DNA from: Amaranthus tricolor
Lineage: Eukaryota; Streptophyta; Magnoliopsida; Caryophyllales; Amaranthaceae
DNA: 64,000 nt
Assembly (NCBI RefSeq): GCF_026212465.1
Contig: NC_080062.1
Location: 4,317,001 to 4,381,000, forward strand
Direction of reading: 5' to 3'
The notes under the pieces were generated by a model. The model worked only from the letters and a program-made list of their open reading frames with translations. It was not told the origin of the DNA and made no database searches. The position numbers were made by a program, and so were the translations under genes. Shown in pieces: positions 10,269 through 22,700 of this stretch (position 1 is its first letter; each line of letters starts with the position of its first letter).

Positions 10269-13200
10269 TGTAATAACCCTGAATTTCCGACCCCTTGTAC
10301 GAAACCAAAATCATAAAGGGTGGGAGGAAATTCTGGTGTTACATTAAAATAAAAATAAATAAAATAATAATTAAACTTTTAAAATGTCAGTGGAAATTTC
10401 GGCAGCATCTGCTCTAAAACTGTGCGCCTTTGTAGAAATTAGAATCTAATAAAGTAAAGGCATTAACAGCCTATCAAAACTATATCACGGCGGAATGATT
10501 CATTGCCAGCTTCTTATGTCAAGCATGGATCGTGGTTCCAATGTAAACGCTTGAGTTTCAAATGGCAAAACTTTTAAACTAAAACATACAAACCAGAAAA
10601 TTATGCAACAGAAATAAACTTATACAAATGGAGGTCACATGCCTCTTAAAACGTATACAACCCAGCAAAACATAAAACTTTGGGGTTAAAACCCATAAAA
10701 ACATTATTATAAACATAAGTTGCGCACTCGATCCACCATATGCAATGCACGAGAAACTCCATAACCTGTTTAAGTCTATCTATGATCTCCCTGCTGCTTA
10801 ACGTAAGACGAAAATATCAAACGTGTCATCACAAGGCCATCATACACGTCAGAAAATAACATCATATCATAGTAAGGCATAATTAGTATCAATAGAGTGT
10901 GTCATAATATGAAGGTGATTCCACAACACTCCAGGTGCTAATCATAACCACTAAACATCAATTCTTACTTCTCACTGTCATTTCCATCTTCTTCACTTCT
11001 TTTCGACTTCATAATTTCTCGGTATCACTTGAACCAAGAGCTTATCCACTTTCAAATATCTATCTACTTATGTGACTAGAGGCCACCATATTGGGGTTTG
11101 CAAAACCCACATGGCAACAACTCAACCAAGGGCGGCGACGGGACATACTAGCGCCCAATGGTAAAGCATGATCACATCCCTATACAGCGACCATATATAG
11201 ATTGTCCTACCTCCGGGAACTAAACCCACTGGGGCACTAAACCAGTGGAGTCGCAATACCTAAACGTATGTGACTAAAGGCCACCATATTGGGGTTTGCA
11301 AGACCCACATGGCAACACCTCAACCAAGGGCGGTGACGGGCCATACCGGCGCCCAATGGTAAAGCATGATCACACCCCTATACAGCGACCATATATAGAT
11401 GGTCCTACCTCCGGGAACTAAACCCACTGGGGTACCCTATCCAGTGGAGTCACAATAACCAAACAAGTCTGATATGAATCCCACCAATAAGGGACTCATT
11501 CCCATTACAACCAACAACTTTCTTGCTCCATCACTAAGGGACTCATTCCCGTTCAAACTAACGTAAGTCAAACTCATCAATAAGAGAGTCATTCCCATTC
11601 AAACTAGCAATAATCAATCTCATCAATAAGGAAACCATTCACTATTCAAACTAACGATAATCAATATTATTAATAAAGGACTCACTCCCTTTCAAATAAA
11701 TAACAACCAATCTCAATAACAAGAGAATCGTTCTCATTCTAAATCATTATCAGCATTTGGCATACTAGTACCATTCTATACCAGTAAACTTGAAAATCAT
11801 ATAATCAATAACTTCGATATTTCATTCGACAATAATTCATAGATAGTGTACAACATATGTTTTAAAACAATTCGATATCGATTAAGGGTTAATTACTGCG
11901 TGTACGTACCTGTAAACGTCACTGCACGACCAAAAAGGTCACAAAAATCGCCCAACTAAAGTTCTACCTTCCTTTTATGAAATGGGCACCTATATAAGTT
12001 AGAAATAAAACTAATAAATTCCCTTAACTAGCTACTTTGTCATACCAATTAAATACCAAAGTAACCACTATCACCTATTCAACGTGAGTTTTTCGATTAC
12101 TTTAGCACGTACACAACTCATTCAATACAAGTCAAAATTATTAACTCAACACAACATAAGTCTTTCCACCAATTTAAAAGTAAAAGCATATGTGAATCGT
12201 TCCTTTTTATCAACTAATTTTGAGTATATCGGTTCGCGTTAGCCATAAATAACTAATCACAACTAAGCCTTACAATTTTAATATAACGATTATACAACAA
12301 TTAAGGCAAATTTTAGAGTTACCAAATCGCGATATCATTTGTTACATTCTCCAAAGCTAGAAAGTATTATAATCAAAACACGACAAGTAACTTTAGCAAC
12401 CATCGACGATAAGTTGACATTATACTCTTGGCTTACTAACATTATGCATTATGACTTCAATAACAACGTAATAAGAGTACTTATAATTCGCAACAATCAA
12501 ACCACAACAATTAGTAACTATTATTCCCAATTTAACAACCAAAATCACTTCCATAGACAACTAAAATCATCACCATTACTAATTATCACAACAATAACCA
12601 TTCGACTAAGTTTTAAAACAACTTTTAAGGTTATTTAATCAATTATCACCAAAATATAGCATAAAACACACATCATTAATAATTTCATTTCTAAATCCAA
12701 ACGCTAGTCATTTCATGTTCAAAGATAATACTTTTAACCATTATCCATAGCAAGAATCAATAAACTAATACACCACCATAATGTAACATGAAAGCCCACA
12801 CTATTAATAATTTCAAAGATAACACCTTTAATTGTTACTCATAGTAAAATTCAAAGAAACTAACACACAATCAACACAACCCATAATTTCTAATCACACT
12901 TCAAACCCTAAGTCATAAATATGTTCAATTCATCCATTAAACTCTTACCCACAAAAAGATTCAATGAAAATAATACGAAAATCAATACTAAACTCATAAA
13001 CTTGATAACAATTTCAATTAAAGACAAGAGGAAATCAATTAGGGAAGAGGATATGGCTTACTTAGGTGAACAAGAGAAAAGGGGTGAAGAGAAGAGTAAT
13101 TTCTGGGATGGTGGTGAGTGGTGACACACAGTGATGGGGAGGACCGAGTGCACGGTGTAGGCGGCACGTGGCAGCCGCTGCTGCTAGTTGTTGGGCAGGA

Positions 13201-13723
13201 AACGCAGTTGGTTGCTGCTGCTCGTGGAGGAGGAAGTGCAGCTTGCTACTGCTGGTTGTGGGGAGGAGCACTATAGCCTGTTGCTGCCGGTTGTGGGGAG
13301 AAGGACCGCAGCTGGGCTTGTGTGCTGCCGGCTGTTTATGAGGGTGAGGGAACGTGAGGAAGAGAGGGAGAAGAGGGATGGCAGTCGGGTTTTGCAAGGT
13401 GAGGGAAGGGTTATCTCACTTAAAACCCTAGCCCATCCTTTTTATTTTGTTTATTTACTTATTTATATACACCTTTTTGCGAGGCCCAACTAAGAAAATC
13501 ACCTTTGCGTGCTCACACATTTTAATAAAATAATAATTTTGATTTGAACTTCTTTCTTTTAGAGATCGTAATTGTATTTTTAATATAGATATATATTAAT
13601 ATTTAAATTCGTATATAAAAGGAATTTATTAAAACTACTTCTAATTAATTTAACATGATTATAAAATCCTCAAAAGTTATTAAAATATTAATTAATGACG
13701 TCAGAAAATCTCGGGGTGTTACA
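10269..13723 (-). mobile_element. Solo LTR of a Ty3/gypsy-type retrotransposon (3,455 bp)
   Basis: The insertion begins TGTAATAACCC and ends GGGGTGTTACA. A perfect 5-bp duplication, CCTTA (10264-10268 and 13724-13728), brackets it, and removing it rejoins the MLE reading frame (HPKTL then NSCV). Read on the minus strand it starts TGTAACACCCCGAG, typical of long LTRs of the Tekay/Del chromovirus group. A minus-strand TATATAAATA near 13455-13466 fits a promoter. I see no gag, pol, PBS or internal LTR repeat, so it is best read as a solo LTR left by recombination. A non-autonomous element of similar length is possible. Frames at 12339-13493 are low-complexity and not credible genes. Confidence 0.8.
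11069..11464. repeat. Two tandem 198-bp units inside the solo LTR
   Basis: The unit starting tatgtgacta.aggccacc repeats at 11069 and 11267. The copies are about 95% identical by eye and include ccgggaactaaacccactgg and caatggtaaagcatgatcac. It is a local duplication within the LTR and is useful for recognising family members. Confidence 0.85.
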
Positions 13724-14560
13724 CCTTAACTCATGTGTGAATCTCATTACACCACCATTTAATAAGATCCTAAAGGTTAAGGGGTGTAATGACTACATAC
13801 AACCACACTTTGGGAAGAAAGTACAAGAGGACAATGGAAGGATAAGGATTCAAGTAAGAATTCCAATACAACTTGTTAGAGAAGTTGTTACTTTTCTCAA
13901 CCCAAACAGAGATCAACAACAAACACAAACAGAGAATGAGAATGCTGCACAAAATTCACAAATCATTCATGAAGCATATGATGAAGCATTGAAGAAACTT
14001 AAGGATGATAAAAACCACAGCCCCTCAGTTTAATTTTTGTTTTGATCATCATTAAAAATGTAACTTTAAACACTTAGAAGCTAACAAATTGTCAACCACA
14101 ATGCATATCAATGATTAATGTTCATGTTTTGCTAAGTCTTTTTATTATTTTACATTATTTCAGAAAAAAAAGCCCCCTGATTCATCATAGAGGTTGTGAA
14201 TCCTCTCAAATTTTAGAACGTTCATCACCAAATGAAGCAACTAAACATGAATAGAAAATCAATTGATGTGTTTAGGTTAAACAAATGCTACTCAACCAAG
14301 TAATTAAAGTTATTTTTTCAGAAATTAGAAGTCAAAAATCCTCAAAAAGTTGAAATCACAGCGGCGTATACAAAAATCAACATAAACAAATTCCAGAACA
14401 ACAACATAACCAATGAAAGCAAACAAGAACAAAATTTCAAAATACCAAAATAAATCAGGGGCATATACGAAACATCAACACACTTCAAAAAACATAAATA
14501 AAAGATCATTGTAAACCAACAACAGATGTCAACACAAAAACTAGAACATGCTTACGAACA

Positions 14561-14933
14561 TCAGATACGTTTTTTAGGGTTTGTTTTAGCCCTAAAAGCA
14601 ATAACATCTTCAGGAGTGTCAGGGACAACCAAATCGACTTGATCTTCTTTCACATTTGGTGAACTTGAAGGAGTTAACTCAGATGGAGAGTCATACAACC
14701 ATTCCACAATAGAAGGAGAAGAAGATGGAGATTCATGAAAAAGTAGATGTAGCATTATCCTCAAGGGACTTGTGATATGCCTTAAGATCCTTTTTGGACC
14801 ACCTTAAATTTTCATTTGAATATGAATGTGAACAACTATAAAAGGAATAAGAACAAAATTCTCCATATTCACATAGACCATCATAAAGATACGAAGGGAT
14901 TGTAGAATCACTCTTAGATTCATGTTTTTCCAT
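14561..14933 (-). pseudogene. Small serine/acid-rich second frame of the MLE, frameshifted
   Basis: Two minus-strand frames overlap and read as one protein of about 120 residues if joined by a one-base shift at the T-run near 14740-14745. The first (from 14933) starts MEKHESKSDSTIPSYLYDG. The second continues with ESPSSSPSIVEWLYDS and ends in a basic NPKKRI. I recognise no domain. It lies convergent to the transposase at the opposite end of the element, so it could be an accessory gene. Plant MLEs are normally described with the transposase alone. It could equally be chance coding potential. Confidence 0.35.
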
Positions 14934-15444
14934 CTCAAAAAAAATAAAGCTTCAACAAAAAACAATGGCGAATGAAGGAACCTCGAAACAAGGGGCATGC
15001 AATCTCAAACTTTGCCAAAAACAACAAAACAAACCTCAAAATGTGGAGAATAAATCGATCTGTATTTTAATTCAGTTAAAATGAACTAAAAATGAACAAG
15101 AAACAGAGGGATGAGAGCTTTAAAAGCCATGGGAATGGTTTTCAGAGGAGAGAGAAAATAACGTCTACAAGGAGGAGGAGGAGAAATAACCAGGGGTCAT
15201 AATGACAAACACAACGCCCAAAAAACATTTAAGAATCCAAAGATAAAACCGGGAAAAATAAGGGGAAATGGAGGGTTTATAGGGGGTAGAATTGGAAATA
15301 AAACTTTTCAAAAATGGAAAGTATTCCAAAGTGGAAAAACTTATGGAACTACTCGTTATAGTAAAGTGAAAAAACATAAAAGAACGGAGGGAGTATTAAT
15401 TATCCAATCTTTCATCCATGATCTCACTTTTTGATTATATTTTA

Positions 15445-15807
15445 CTCCCTCCGTTCTTTTTTGATCTTTCACTTTGAGTTTTTCACACATATTAAGAAAG
15501 ATAGAATCTTTGGGTTGTAGTAGGTATTACTTTAATTAAATAGTAGTGTGAAGTAATGATTATATTGGAAGTATGAGGTTATAGTGGGTATTGTTTTAAT
15601 TAAATAGTAGTGTGAAGTAATGATTATATTGAAAGTATGAGAGAGAAAATAATTATAAATAAAAGAAAAGAGGTACATTAAAAGAAAAGGGGGTTTAAGG
15701 GGTAAAAGTGAGATAAAAACTTTCTAAAAATAAAGTATTCTAAAGTGGAAGAACTTTTGAAACTATCTGTTATAGTAATGTGGAAAATCAAAAAAGAACG
15801 GAGGGAG
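15445..15807. mobile_element. Stowaway-type MITE derived from the neighbouring MLE family (363 bp)
   Basis: The ends are CTCCCTCCGTTCTTTTTTGA and its inverse, with TA at 15443-15444 and 15808-15809. The left ~150 bp matches the left end of the MLE (shared tcacacatattaagaaagat and taattaaatagtagtgt). The right ~120 bp matches the MLE right end (shared actataac and a plus-strand agtattc.aaagtggaa). The interior holds a ~64-bp tandem duplication (about 15515-15578 and 15579-15641) built on taattaaatagtagtgtgaa. It therefore looks like an internal-deletion derivative of the same family. Confidence 0.9.
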
Positions 15808-15809
15808 TA

Positions 15810-16747
15810 ATAATCTAATCTTTGTTATACATTTGCCGACAGCAAAGTCATAATAATTGTTTTTCTTGTTCACTGTTTCTAACAGTGAATAAATCTAAAC
15901 TTAGGTTCGAACACGAAAACGCTTATTTTGAGAATTAAAATTTCTAAAATTTATTTTAATTTTTTTGTATAAAAAAACTTATTTTATTCAATCATTCATA
16001 TGTATAGCCCCTAAGGAGAAATAACAAGATTAAGTGAGAACTCCGGTCTGGCGCAATTTCACATTGTCATATTCATAAATTTTCAAATGAGAAGTCTTAT
16101 AGTGAAATTATTTTTATTGGTTGACTCAAGAATGACGATTATGATAACGATAGTTGAACCAAGACTTAAAATGATGACTAATAATTTTAAAATAATTATT
16201 TTTATAATTTTATAATAATCACTTATAAACTTAAATTAATAATTTATAATTTTAAAATGTAAAAATGAACAAACAAACTAAGATAGAAAATAGGACAAAT
16301 CATAAGCAACATTATTAGTCATCATTATTTTTTATTTTTTACTACTATTATTTTTTATGACATGATAAAGAAAGAGAGAAAGCCAGATAAAAATTAAAAT
16401 TATATATCTTCTCAAAATGATTTTTAATACTTAATAACTGCTATATTACGGTTATGGACATGTTTAAGTTTATTTTATACGTTGAGGCTAATATGAAAGA
16501 CAAGGTACAGTCAAGTGAGATTTTATTTGAATTATTTAATCACATACTTTCATAATATTAACTTTTTGTAATTTTTAAATATGTATAATTTAATATAGGA
16601 TAATCAAAATAACACAATAAATTAATACTATCTAACTAAGATCAGACCCGAACCCATCAACATTCATTGAAATAACAAAATGCGAGTAAATCCGATCCTT
16701 TTATCATTTATGATTTCACCCCGTGTTAGCGACTCAATCGTTCAGTT
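15810..16747. other. Upstream region of the clathrin light chain gene
   Basis: This is AT-rich sequence without a recognisable gene. It must contain the clathrin light chain promoter and leader, but no convincing TATA box or leader intron is distinctive enough to call. Confidence 0.4.
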
Positions 16748-19700
16748 ATGTCTTCATTCGCTGACTCGTTCGAGGAAATTAACCCTGACTCACACTCCGC
16801 TGAGTCGACTCACCCCTTCGAAGATGACGATGGCTACGTAGCTGTAGGAGACTACTCCAATTTCACCGATGTTGAGCCTGTTAAGGAGTCTGCCGATGAA
16901 TCGGCGATTTTTAACGATAACGATGATGATATTTTCGGATCCAATGACAATTCGGCTGATAATGGGGTTTTTGTCGATTCAAATGGTCCGATTTTGCCAC
17001 CTCCTTCGGAGATGCAGGAGGAAGGTGTTGCCCTTCGTGAATGGCGGAGGTTAGCGTCGTCAATTGCCTTTAAAATTTATTATTTTTATTTTTTCGGGTA
17101 GTTGATTTGAATTTTCATCTTTTGGTTTGTCTATGTAATGTTATGGAAATTGAATTTGTTTGCGAGATCTAGGTTTAGTTAACGATAATAGACTTTGGTT
17201 CATCTACTTTAATTTCGATCTTCATTATAGTGTATGGGTATACTTTATGATCATGTTCGAATAATTTGTCCCACATTTATGAATTAAAGATGGCGTTAGA
17301 AGTGTTCTTCATGAATTAAAGTATGGCGTGCTCATTTTTAAGTGTTCTTCCCTTCAATTGTCATATGGTTTTAGATGGTATCTTCTTGGTGTGCACATTT
17401 TGTTTCTCCGTTCATATGCTGTCATTGACAATCAGCCCAATTTAACATAATATCATAGCTGAAGGTTCGATCAAAAACTGAATGGTAGGTCCGAAAAGGA
17501 TGATGTTCTTCCCTTCCTCTCATTGTCATATGATTTTGGGATATATCTCCTTAAATTTAACACGGATTTGTTTATATTATATTTTGAAGTAGAGTGTATC
17601 TTTTGCGTAAAACTGATGTTGACAATGTAAATATTGATTGGGGCAATGAAGAACTTGGATAATTAGGTTATAGGGAATCAATTCATGAATTGATATGAGG
17701 ATTGTACGTCATGAATCAAGACTTTGTTAGTATATCTACTATTAGGTGGTATAATTTATCAGGGGTAGAATTCAATTCATTGTATTAACCTCATAATTGG
17801 GGTAATTTTGGGTTTTGTTTTTTTTTTTTTGTGATTGGAAAAACTAGCATTTTGAAGAGGGTGAATGCGAGGAATGATTACGGACAAGCAATTGTAGATT
17901 TTAGTTTTGATTTATTTTTCGATTGTTAACTAGGACACAGGTCGCAAGTATTCTTATTGAAGTAGGAGCTGAGTTGCTAACGATGGCCCTAGAATTACAT
18001 ACTAAGTTACTATTGCCCTAATTTATGAATGAATTGCTACTTGCCAAAACATACCCCCTCGCATTCTGCTCCTCCTAAGTGTCCGTCTCTCTTTTATTGT
18101 TGCTTCACAAGCCTCTATGGCCTTCCCGGGGATCTTCCCATTGACCAAAATCTTTTCTTTTTCTGCATCACCACCAGAGATCACTTTTCATTCGTGGCCT
18201 GTCTTTCATACTCTAAACTTCAATGATGAAGAAAAGAAAATTTTGAATAAATAAACTTGAGTGCCTTAAAAATGTCTCTTTCTTTGCCTGCATTGTTGAG
18301 AAGATGCTACGGTGCGTTGGTTATTTGTGGTGGTGCGATGAGAGGTTGGAGAAAGAAGGGATGTGTAAGAATCTTTATACAGGACTAGTAACAACGGAAT
18401 GGAACTCAATTGAAAGGATAGTGAAATATGAGTAATTGTTAAGTGATGTGTTGAATTCAACTCAACTGAAGATAAAGCGGAATTCTAGCAATTGAACTTA
18501 ACTTAATAATATTGGGGAAAGAGAGTAATTTCAGGCAACAATTACCGGGCAGAGCGTATGAACTTAGTTATCTAATTATGAATGCTTTCACCTCTGAACT
18601 ATCATAAATTGACTTTATCCCGCTTTACTTTGATGGTTAAGACTCTTCACACCTAATTTCTCAACCTTGATGAGGAAAGGATATAGGCTCTATTTGTCTG
18701 TGATAAGCAACCCTTTTTACTCTAGCAGCTACTAAGTTATAGGCTTTGATTCATTAAGCTCACTTATCTCTATCATTACAATTTTGATGCCCTTTACATG
18801 AATAATTATATCTTCGGCACTGGCGAAATTCTTTTTGTTATCGTGTCCTTGAGAACTTAATAATTCAGTATGACCAAAATACAAATTCTGTGTTCTTGTA
18901 TCCGTTTCTTCTCTAACTTGAGATGTTAGAGTGTTGGAAAATTTTCTTGTATGGATTTTGTCAAGTAATGATGGTTTTCATTGGCCTGTTAGGCAAAATG
19001 CTATTCAACTGGAAGAGAAGGAGAAGAGAGAAAAAGAAATATTGAGCCAGATCATTGAAGAAGCAACCGAGTACAAGGTTGCCTTCCATGAGAAGAGAAA
19101 GGTTACATGTGAGAACAATACAAAAAACAACAGAGAGAAGGAGAAGGTAAGAGTTTGCTTTCTGGATCTTATTGATCTTATGTTTAGCTTGTTTAGCTAA
19201 TTTATCAGTTACTTGGTCAAGTTCTCAAGCGGTCTCTCTATTCTTTTTCTAGGGCATGGAGTCATAACAATCAATATGTTATAGCTTTTTTTGGGTAGGA
19301 TATAATTTTGAATTAGGTGCACTTCAGTTTCTGTTCCCAAAACTGTTAAAAACAATAATCATCTGTTTGATTCTGTTTTTGTTTTTTTCATTAGATCTTG
19401 GGATGTGTGCCAAGGTTTTTGATAGGAAGGAAACACTATCTTTATTTGAATACCATCGATTAATCAGTTTTTTAAAAAAATCTATTTCAGATAATTGAAC
19501 ACCATTATAGGTTACATTCAATATGTCGTTCTTTACTCCAGTCATCGAAATCTTCAGACCACTCAACACGTTGGAATAATAGTATACGAACAATATTTTT
19601 GATTATCAATAGAGGAATTAGAATATAGTAGTATTTTCTAAAAATGGACTGTCATTAACATCAAACCCCTTAGTATTTGAGCAAACGGGATGGTATCCCA

Positions 19701-22700
19701 TGTTTCGACTACTTTTATTCGTTTATATTCTAGTTTCGCTTTTTCTTCCCTTTACTTAATAAACCTGGCAATGTCAATGGTCATGGCGTGTCCAGGTTCA
19801 TACTTCATATGCCCTTGGTTGTTCATGTGAATTCCTTGGTGGTATGAGGCTTGTTTGATCAAACATGTGGTTATATTGTTAGCTTATCCAACATATATAT
19901 GATATTTTACGCGAAGTTCTTGAAATAATTTACATGTTTTATGTGTCTTTTGAAATATGAAGCTAAACGTGCTGTAGCATTTTGTAATTGTTTTTGAGAA
20001 TCTACACTAACATCAACTATATTTGAATGGATTAACCATGTTGATCTCTTTAACTATGAAGTTTGAAAAATCTGATTATGAACTAGCCTATTTATTGACC
20101 TGTCCATGTTAAGTTAGTCGCCTTTTTCATCGCATACCTTTTTCTCTTTTTTCTTTCTCTTCAGTGACTCGGTCTTCATTTATACAGTAAGAAACTTATT
20201 GGCAATGTGTGATGAATTCAAATGGTCCACTTATTACTTACAGCAGAAGGAAGAAAAAGGCTGAGGTGGCAGACGGTTGAGGAATGGAATCTTTCTGTTA
20301 TCAGAGTTTGTTATGTTGCTTTGCTCAATGGGCAAAAGTTTGTTATGGCTAATTTCAGCTTTGCTTTTGTGTATAAATAGGGATGATGTAATTCTTTCTT
20401 TTCCATGCTTGTATAGACAATCAGTGATATAATCACTATAGGAGCTACTGGTCCGCTCGACGAGTCCAGAGTGAATACACTGTTCACTTATACATAATAA
20501 TACAAGCATTCCATCTCTTCTCCCTCCTCTCTTCTCTTTCTTCTGTGCAATATTATTCTATTCTTTTCTCTTCTTCTCCCTTCCGTTTTCTTGAATATTG
20601 CTTTATAGTATAACAGTGGTATCTGATACATTCGGTTATGGGTGATTATGGCCCCTTCTCAGACGAATCGGTTGGAGGTAGTTGAGGCGGGTATTCAGGA
20701 AATACGCCTCTTCATGCAAGGATTGGAGGAACAGTTGCGGAACGTGTCCACCATCCATGAAAACTCTCTGTGGAAGTCTCAATCTGAGAATGATGCCAAA
20801 TTTGACGAGTTACGCGCTGCCCTTTCTACTCACCAATGACGTCAAAACTTTGACCATAGTAAATTTTCAGCGAGATTCATCTCCAGATTCATTAAATGCT
20901 GAGAACCCTTCATAATCGATAAACAGCTTGTACCATGACAGATGAGAGACGTTCGAATCCACCAGGTGGGTCAGAATGGCAGCTTAAAAGAGTGGAATTA
21001 CCTTCTTTTTATGGCGATAACCCGGACGACTGGCTTTCACAGGCTGAACGCTATTTTTCTTTTTACCATATGAATGATACGGAGCGGGTTGATGCGGCGG
21101 TGATGAACCTGGAGGGTCGTGCGTTATTATGGTGGCAATGGGCGAGTCAATAGCACCCGATTAATACTTGGTCGGCGTTGAAACAATTGATATTGGGACA
21201 CTTTCGAGCTCGCGAAGGTGGCTCACTTTGTGAACAATGGATGTCTATACCAAACCGGCTCTGTTGCCGATTACTGTGAGCAATTTATTTCTTATGCTGC
21301 TCCTCTAGTTCACTTATCTGAGGATGTAATGCTTTCAAATTTTATAAAAGGGATGGAACCAAGAATTCGCACTGAACTTAGGGTTTTAAATCCTAATTTT
21401 GTGGATGAGGCATAAGATTTGGATGTCAGGCTAGAAGATAAACAAATGGCATTTCAAGGAATGCTTTCCCATGGGCCCCCCTCCTTTACCCCACATAAGT
21501 ATAGCCACCCTTTTACTAAACCTTTTTCTCTCTCCAAACCTACCCCACCATCTCACATACCCTGCAAACAAAAACCACCTCCTAACCCAAGCCTCCGTAA
21601 CCCACCATCTTTTTCCTTCAAATAACCACCGGATAATATCCGCTGTTTAACCGACAAAGAATATCAGGAGAAACGTATTAAGGACCTTTGTTTTCGCTGT
21701 GATGAGAAGTGGCACTTGGGACACCTATGTAAGAAACGTGAGCTGAATGTGATGTTGGTCGTGGAGGATGAGGCCGAAATATTGGCGGAGACTTGGCCAG
21801 TTAGTGGTGACTTCTCGGACGTCACCCTGGTGGAGCCGCCCTTTCCCATTGGTGTTTCTTTAAACTCAGTTATTGGTATCGATAACCAAAAACAATGAAA
21901 TTAAAAGGTACAATCCTGACCACTGATGTTGTGGTGATGATTGACCCCGATGCCACTCATAACTTCATCTCCTTGGTTCTTGTTTCTAAACTCAACCTAC
22001 CCATTTCACCCACTGAATATTTTAGTGTGTCCCTTGGTACTGGTGGCACCGTGAGTGGACAGGGCGAGTGTCGTGATATGGTGCTTAATTTACGGGTGTT
22101 TGAATTGGTGGATAATTTTTTCCCCTTAGACCTGGGTAACTCGAATGTTATTCTTGGCGTTCAATGGTTGGAAAAACTCGGCACCGTTTCCACTAATTGG
22201 AAACTTCAGATTATGCAGTTTAACTAGAATGGAGCAAAAATAATTTTGCGAGGTGCCCATCTCTGGCACGTTCTCAAGTTTCTCTTAAATCCATCCTCAA
22301 GAATATTCGTAAAGAAGGTGGAGGGCTATTAATTGAACTCAATCAACACCCTATGCAAACTTCGCCAACTCAGCCCCTTCATAATATTCCAGACGCCATT
22401 CAAGCTGTTATCGCTACTTACTCAGCCGTGTTTGACATGCCTCCTGGTTTGCCTCCCTTGCGGGATCATGAGCATCGCATTACACTAAAAGAAGGCACCA
22501 ATCCTGTGAGCGTTCGCCCTTATCGGTACCCACAAATTCAGAAGGCTGAAATTGATAAAATGGTGGAGGTTATGTTACTCGCAGGCATTATACAGCCCTC
22601 AACTAGCCCTTTCTCTAGCCCCGTTCTTTTGGTTAAGAAGAAGGATGGCTCCTGGCGATTTTGTGTCGATTATCGTGCTCTTAATAAAGAAACTGTACCT

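Larger units (their letters stand above)
9040..14033 (+). pseudogene. Mariner-like transposase, degenerate and interrupted
   Basis: The coding relic runs 9040-10268 and resumes at 13729-14033 after the inserted LTR. It starts with an acidic, glutamine-rich head (MASGSEDEQQGAWYFG). A one-base frameshift follows near 9200, then the helix-turn-helix region (HGTFKLIAQKYGYHHKTIRN and TPSTVWRLIKRGE). The segment holding the first catalytic Asp reads HIEEK then TAG, so the Asp is now Glu and the next Trp codon is a stop. Further frameshifts separate the second Asp (QQDNARVHI, readable near 10030) from the third (PPNSPDCNILDLSFF, DD39D type). The last part (KVKGCNDYIQPHFGKK and a tail) is the usual C-terminus. 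The element cannot encode active transposase. Confidence 0.88.
8479..15393 (+). mobile_element. Mariner-like element (plant MLE), split by a solo LTR
   Basis: The left end CTCCCTCCGATC at 8479 and the right end GAACGGAGGGAG ending at 15393 are inverted repeats of about 30 bp. TA flanks both ends (8477-8478 and 15394-15395), the target site of Tc1/mariner elements. A transposase relic and a small minus-strand frame lie inside. Subtracting the inserted LTR and its 5-bp duplication leaves an element of about 3.45 kb, a normal size for plant MLEs. The left ~150 bp and right ~120 bp closely match the MITE at 15445-15807. Confidence 0.9.

Noticed and set aside
13062..13493. Two ~100-residue frames on opposite strands
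   Set aside because: Both lie in the leader region of the solo LTR. Composition is low-complexity and no family features are visible.
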